Positions 61,846 through 64,000 of a stretch of 64,000 nt of DNA are shown one piece after another. The first letter of the stretch is position 1; each line of letters starts with the position of its first letter. The translations under genes and the position numbers were made by a program. The notes under the pieces were generated by a model. The model worked only from the letters and a program-made list of their open reading frames with translations. It was not told where the DNA came from and ran no database searches. Source of the DNA: Salvator merianae (taxonomy: Eukaryota; Chordata; Lepidosauria; Squamata; Teiidae); contig QVOM02000126.1 of NCBI GenBank assembly GCA_003586115.2, positions 58,966,456 to 59,030,455 of the forward strand, read 5' to 3'.

Positions 61846-62053
61846 GGATGCATCTACACACAGTAACAATGGCAACAAAGTGGCTTAGAGGTACTAATAT
61901 CCATTATTCCCTTTCCACTTCTAATCCACATTCCAAAGTAATTTTCTGGCTTTTAATGTGAATTAGAGGTAAAATGGGAACTCAGGCAGGAACATGCCTT
62001 CATCTCTAAGCTACTTTTGAGCCACTTTTTAAGATGTGTGTAGATGCAGTCAT
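61846..62053. mobile_element. Non-autonomous TIR DNA transposon (~208 bp)
   Basis: GGATGCATCTACACACA at the left and TGTGTAGATGCAGTCAT at the right are inverted. Inner blocks AAGTGGCTTAGAGGTA / CATCTCTAAGCTACTTT and CTAATCCACATT / AATGTGAATTAG are also inverted, so the element is palindromic through most of its length. Confidence 0.78.
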
Positions 62054-63722
62054 GGACCTATGAGATTACAGGGTGATTGCTTTATTGGTTCTGCAAACAC
62101 ACAAACAATTCTGACTATTCACTATACTAAAAAATTGTTGGGCTTTTTGTGCAAAGCATTATGTTATTGAAGAATAATATGCTATCCATTTCTCCATCTG
62201 TACTTGGGAACAAAACACTCTGGTATTCAACTTGCTTTCAGAATGGAACTGATGTCACCTAGGTTAACTGATTTCATAGTGAAAAGTTCCATCCAGAGAA
62301 CTGAAAAGGAGTAATTTACCACTGATTTGCAACTTAAAGCAATGACTTCCTGGATACCTCTAAAGCAGGCTCTTTAGGAAATAAGATTTGTTGGATGTGT
62401 TAAGTGAACTGTATCTTTTAATAGCAAATTGCCATTTTACAATGTAAATCAAGATTTCCTGAGTAATTAGCTCACAATTCATCATGCTTCTTCTCTGTAT
62501 AGCTTAATGAATTAAGACCCTGATATTTGATTCATAGCCACTGAAGGAAATGAGAATTTCCCCCATTTAATTTTACCTAGGAATAAGCCACTGAGTCATG
62601 CACACATCTTTCTGGGAAAGAGATTTTTGCTCCAAATGAATCAAAGTGAAAGTAAAACATTTGTGTTAGCTTGCAGGAGATACTCACTGTAAAGCTAGGG
62701 GAAAATTTTTAGTACTCTCAGTACTCCGACAGAACTGAACTGAGTTGACTGCAGCCAGTATATCTACTTCTGTGGTTCAAAGTGTCAGAGTTCAGGCAGT
62801 TTTCCCACCACTGAGCTAGGGGGGAAAACAAAATGAGAACCTGTTTAAACCACAGCATGAAAGAATAAGAACTCAGTAGCAGAAAAGGTACTAGAATGCC
62901 TATCTAGCATTTCTGATAGTTGTCTATGGTGATGTAAAGTCCAGGTGTTTGCACAGATATTGGCCACCCTCTGGTAAACAACAAATGCATCAGCCATTGT
63001 ACTGCTGCATAAACACACATAGAATAATACCCATGGACTCCTACTACGCTGCAGTCTCTTTTACATGCATCCCTTGAGAAGCCTCTGTGTAGTGAAAGCT
63101 GCGGCTAGTTCAGCCAGACTTTAGGAAACAAGTGGTGAGTGCAGTCTTATTATTGATAATAAGATAATGATGTTAATATGGCTGTGTGTATCTATTTTTA
63201 GTTTTTTAGTTTTTTTTTTTTTTATCCACGTTATCTTGTGATACTGGCATTTTATCCTTTGCCAAAAGTGAATGCAAGATGTTATCATTAGTTTCTTTCC
63301 ATCATCCTTAAAAGGTTATTTAATTTACGTACAGACAAGTTGAAGTTGTTAGTAGGACATTTTGTATTATACAAACTCCACTGAAAGCAATAATCTGCAG
63401 AGCAGAAAGACACAGTTTAGAAGGCTCAGTAGAGAAAGATGAAAATGTATAGAAATGACATTTTTGGAATGCCTTCTTGTAAAGAAAAGCTGGAGGAGCT
63501 TACAGCAAGCAGAAAGTGAAGAAAATATGAGGGATAGCATTTAACTGTCATTAAATACTTTAAGTACCAAAAACATTTCAGATCATTACCTAGCCTTGGA
63601 TAAAGCAATTTTCTGAACCCATACACTCTTTTCTCTGTGGCAAATTTTCTTTAATTACCTGAACTAAATATGCTTAGGCTGCATCCATGTCTTTGTGGCA
63701 GACTGCATGCTGAGATGGAAAT
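62054..63722. other. Non-coding interval
   Basis: No gene recognised; a poly(T) run lies at about 63211-63223. Confidence 0.5.
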
Positions 63723-64000
63723 GGGCGTGTTCGCACTTCATGTTAGCAAGTATCTAGAATGCTTGCTAGTCAAGTGTGTTTGCACCACAAGATGGCCAAA
63801 GCAACTGGAAACAGTATTCAACCACTCCTAATTGCTACTACTGATGCTGCAATAAATTGTAGTCTCCAACCTTACTAGGAGCTCATAGTGTACTTACCTT
63901 TGGTGTGGCGTCCATTGTGGGTACGATCTGCTTTTCATGCATGCACAACTGGCCAATCACACATGCATGTGCCTGCATGCTGCGAGGGTTTGCCAGTTGC
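63723..64000. mobile_element. TIR DNA transposon, cut by the window end
   Basis: It begins GGGCGTGTTCGCACTTCATG and shares CTAGTCAAGTG, CACTCCTAATTGCTACTACTG, GGCCAATCACACATGCATG and TTTGCCAGTTGC with 56187-56640. The right end lies beyond the window. Confidence 0.65.

Overview
The window looks like nuclear DNA of a reptile, most likely a squamate (lizard or snake). The evidence is AT-rich, mostly non-coding sequence, one vertebrate gene with spliced exons, CR1-, L2-, L1- and Penelope-type retroelement remnants, a tRNA-derived SINE, many short palindromic DNA transposons, and long tetranucleotide microsatellites. Nothing looks bacterial, plasmid-borne or viral. The species call is an inference from repeat content and from the sequence of the one recognisable gene.

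The only protein-coding gene I can support is RAD51AP2 (RAD51-associated protein 2), on the + strand. A very large first coding exon (14032-16654) is followed by a 102-bp exon (21504-21605) and a terminal exon (23173-23291). Both introns interrupt the reading frame in phase 1, and the joined frame is open for 948 codons including the stop. The last exon carries the conserved RAD51-binding-type C-terminus [16 protein letters not shown]. The true N-terminus is uncertain. A CpG-enriched patch at about 9.88-10.87 kb is a candidate promoter or first-exon region.

Region by region: 1-9.9 kb is intergenic, with a hairpin, a ~120-bp MITE, two LINE reverse-transcriptase relics (4.4-5.5 kb) and LINE/SINE tails. 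9.9-23.8 kb holds the gene and its putative promoter; both introns contain repeats. 24-42.5 kb is intergenic, with copies of several unclassified repeat families, a tRNA-derived SINE, a GC-rich degenerate repeat and microsatellites. 42.56-44.01 kb is a 5'-truncated CR1 whose reverse-transcriptase motifs are still readable. 45-64 kb contains CR1, L1, L2 and Penelope fragments, MITEs, a ~270-bp duplicated segment (57.1/58.1 kb) and long simple repeats.

I see no gene cluster, operon or new multi-gene system. The most notable material is the recovered three-exon RAD51AP2 model and a set of low-copy repeat families, some nested or in inverted orientation around the gene's last exon. From general knowledge of mammalian synteny, RAD51AP2 lies next to VSNL1 on its 5' side and beside a long gene-poor stretch on its 3' side. 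That fits the empty 40 kb to the right here.
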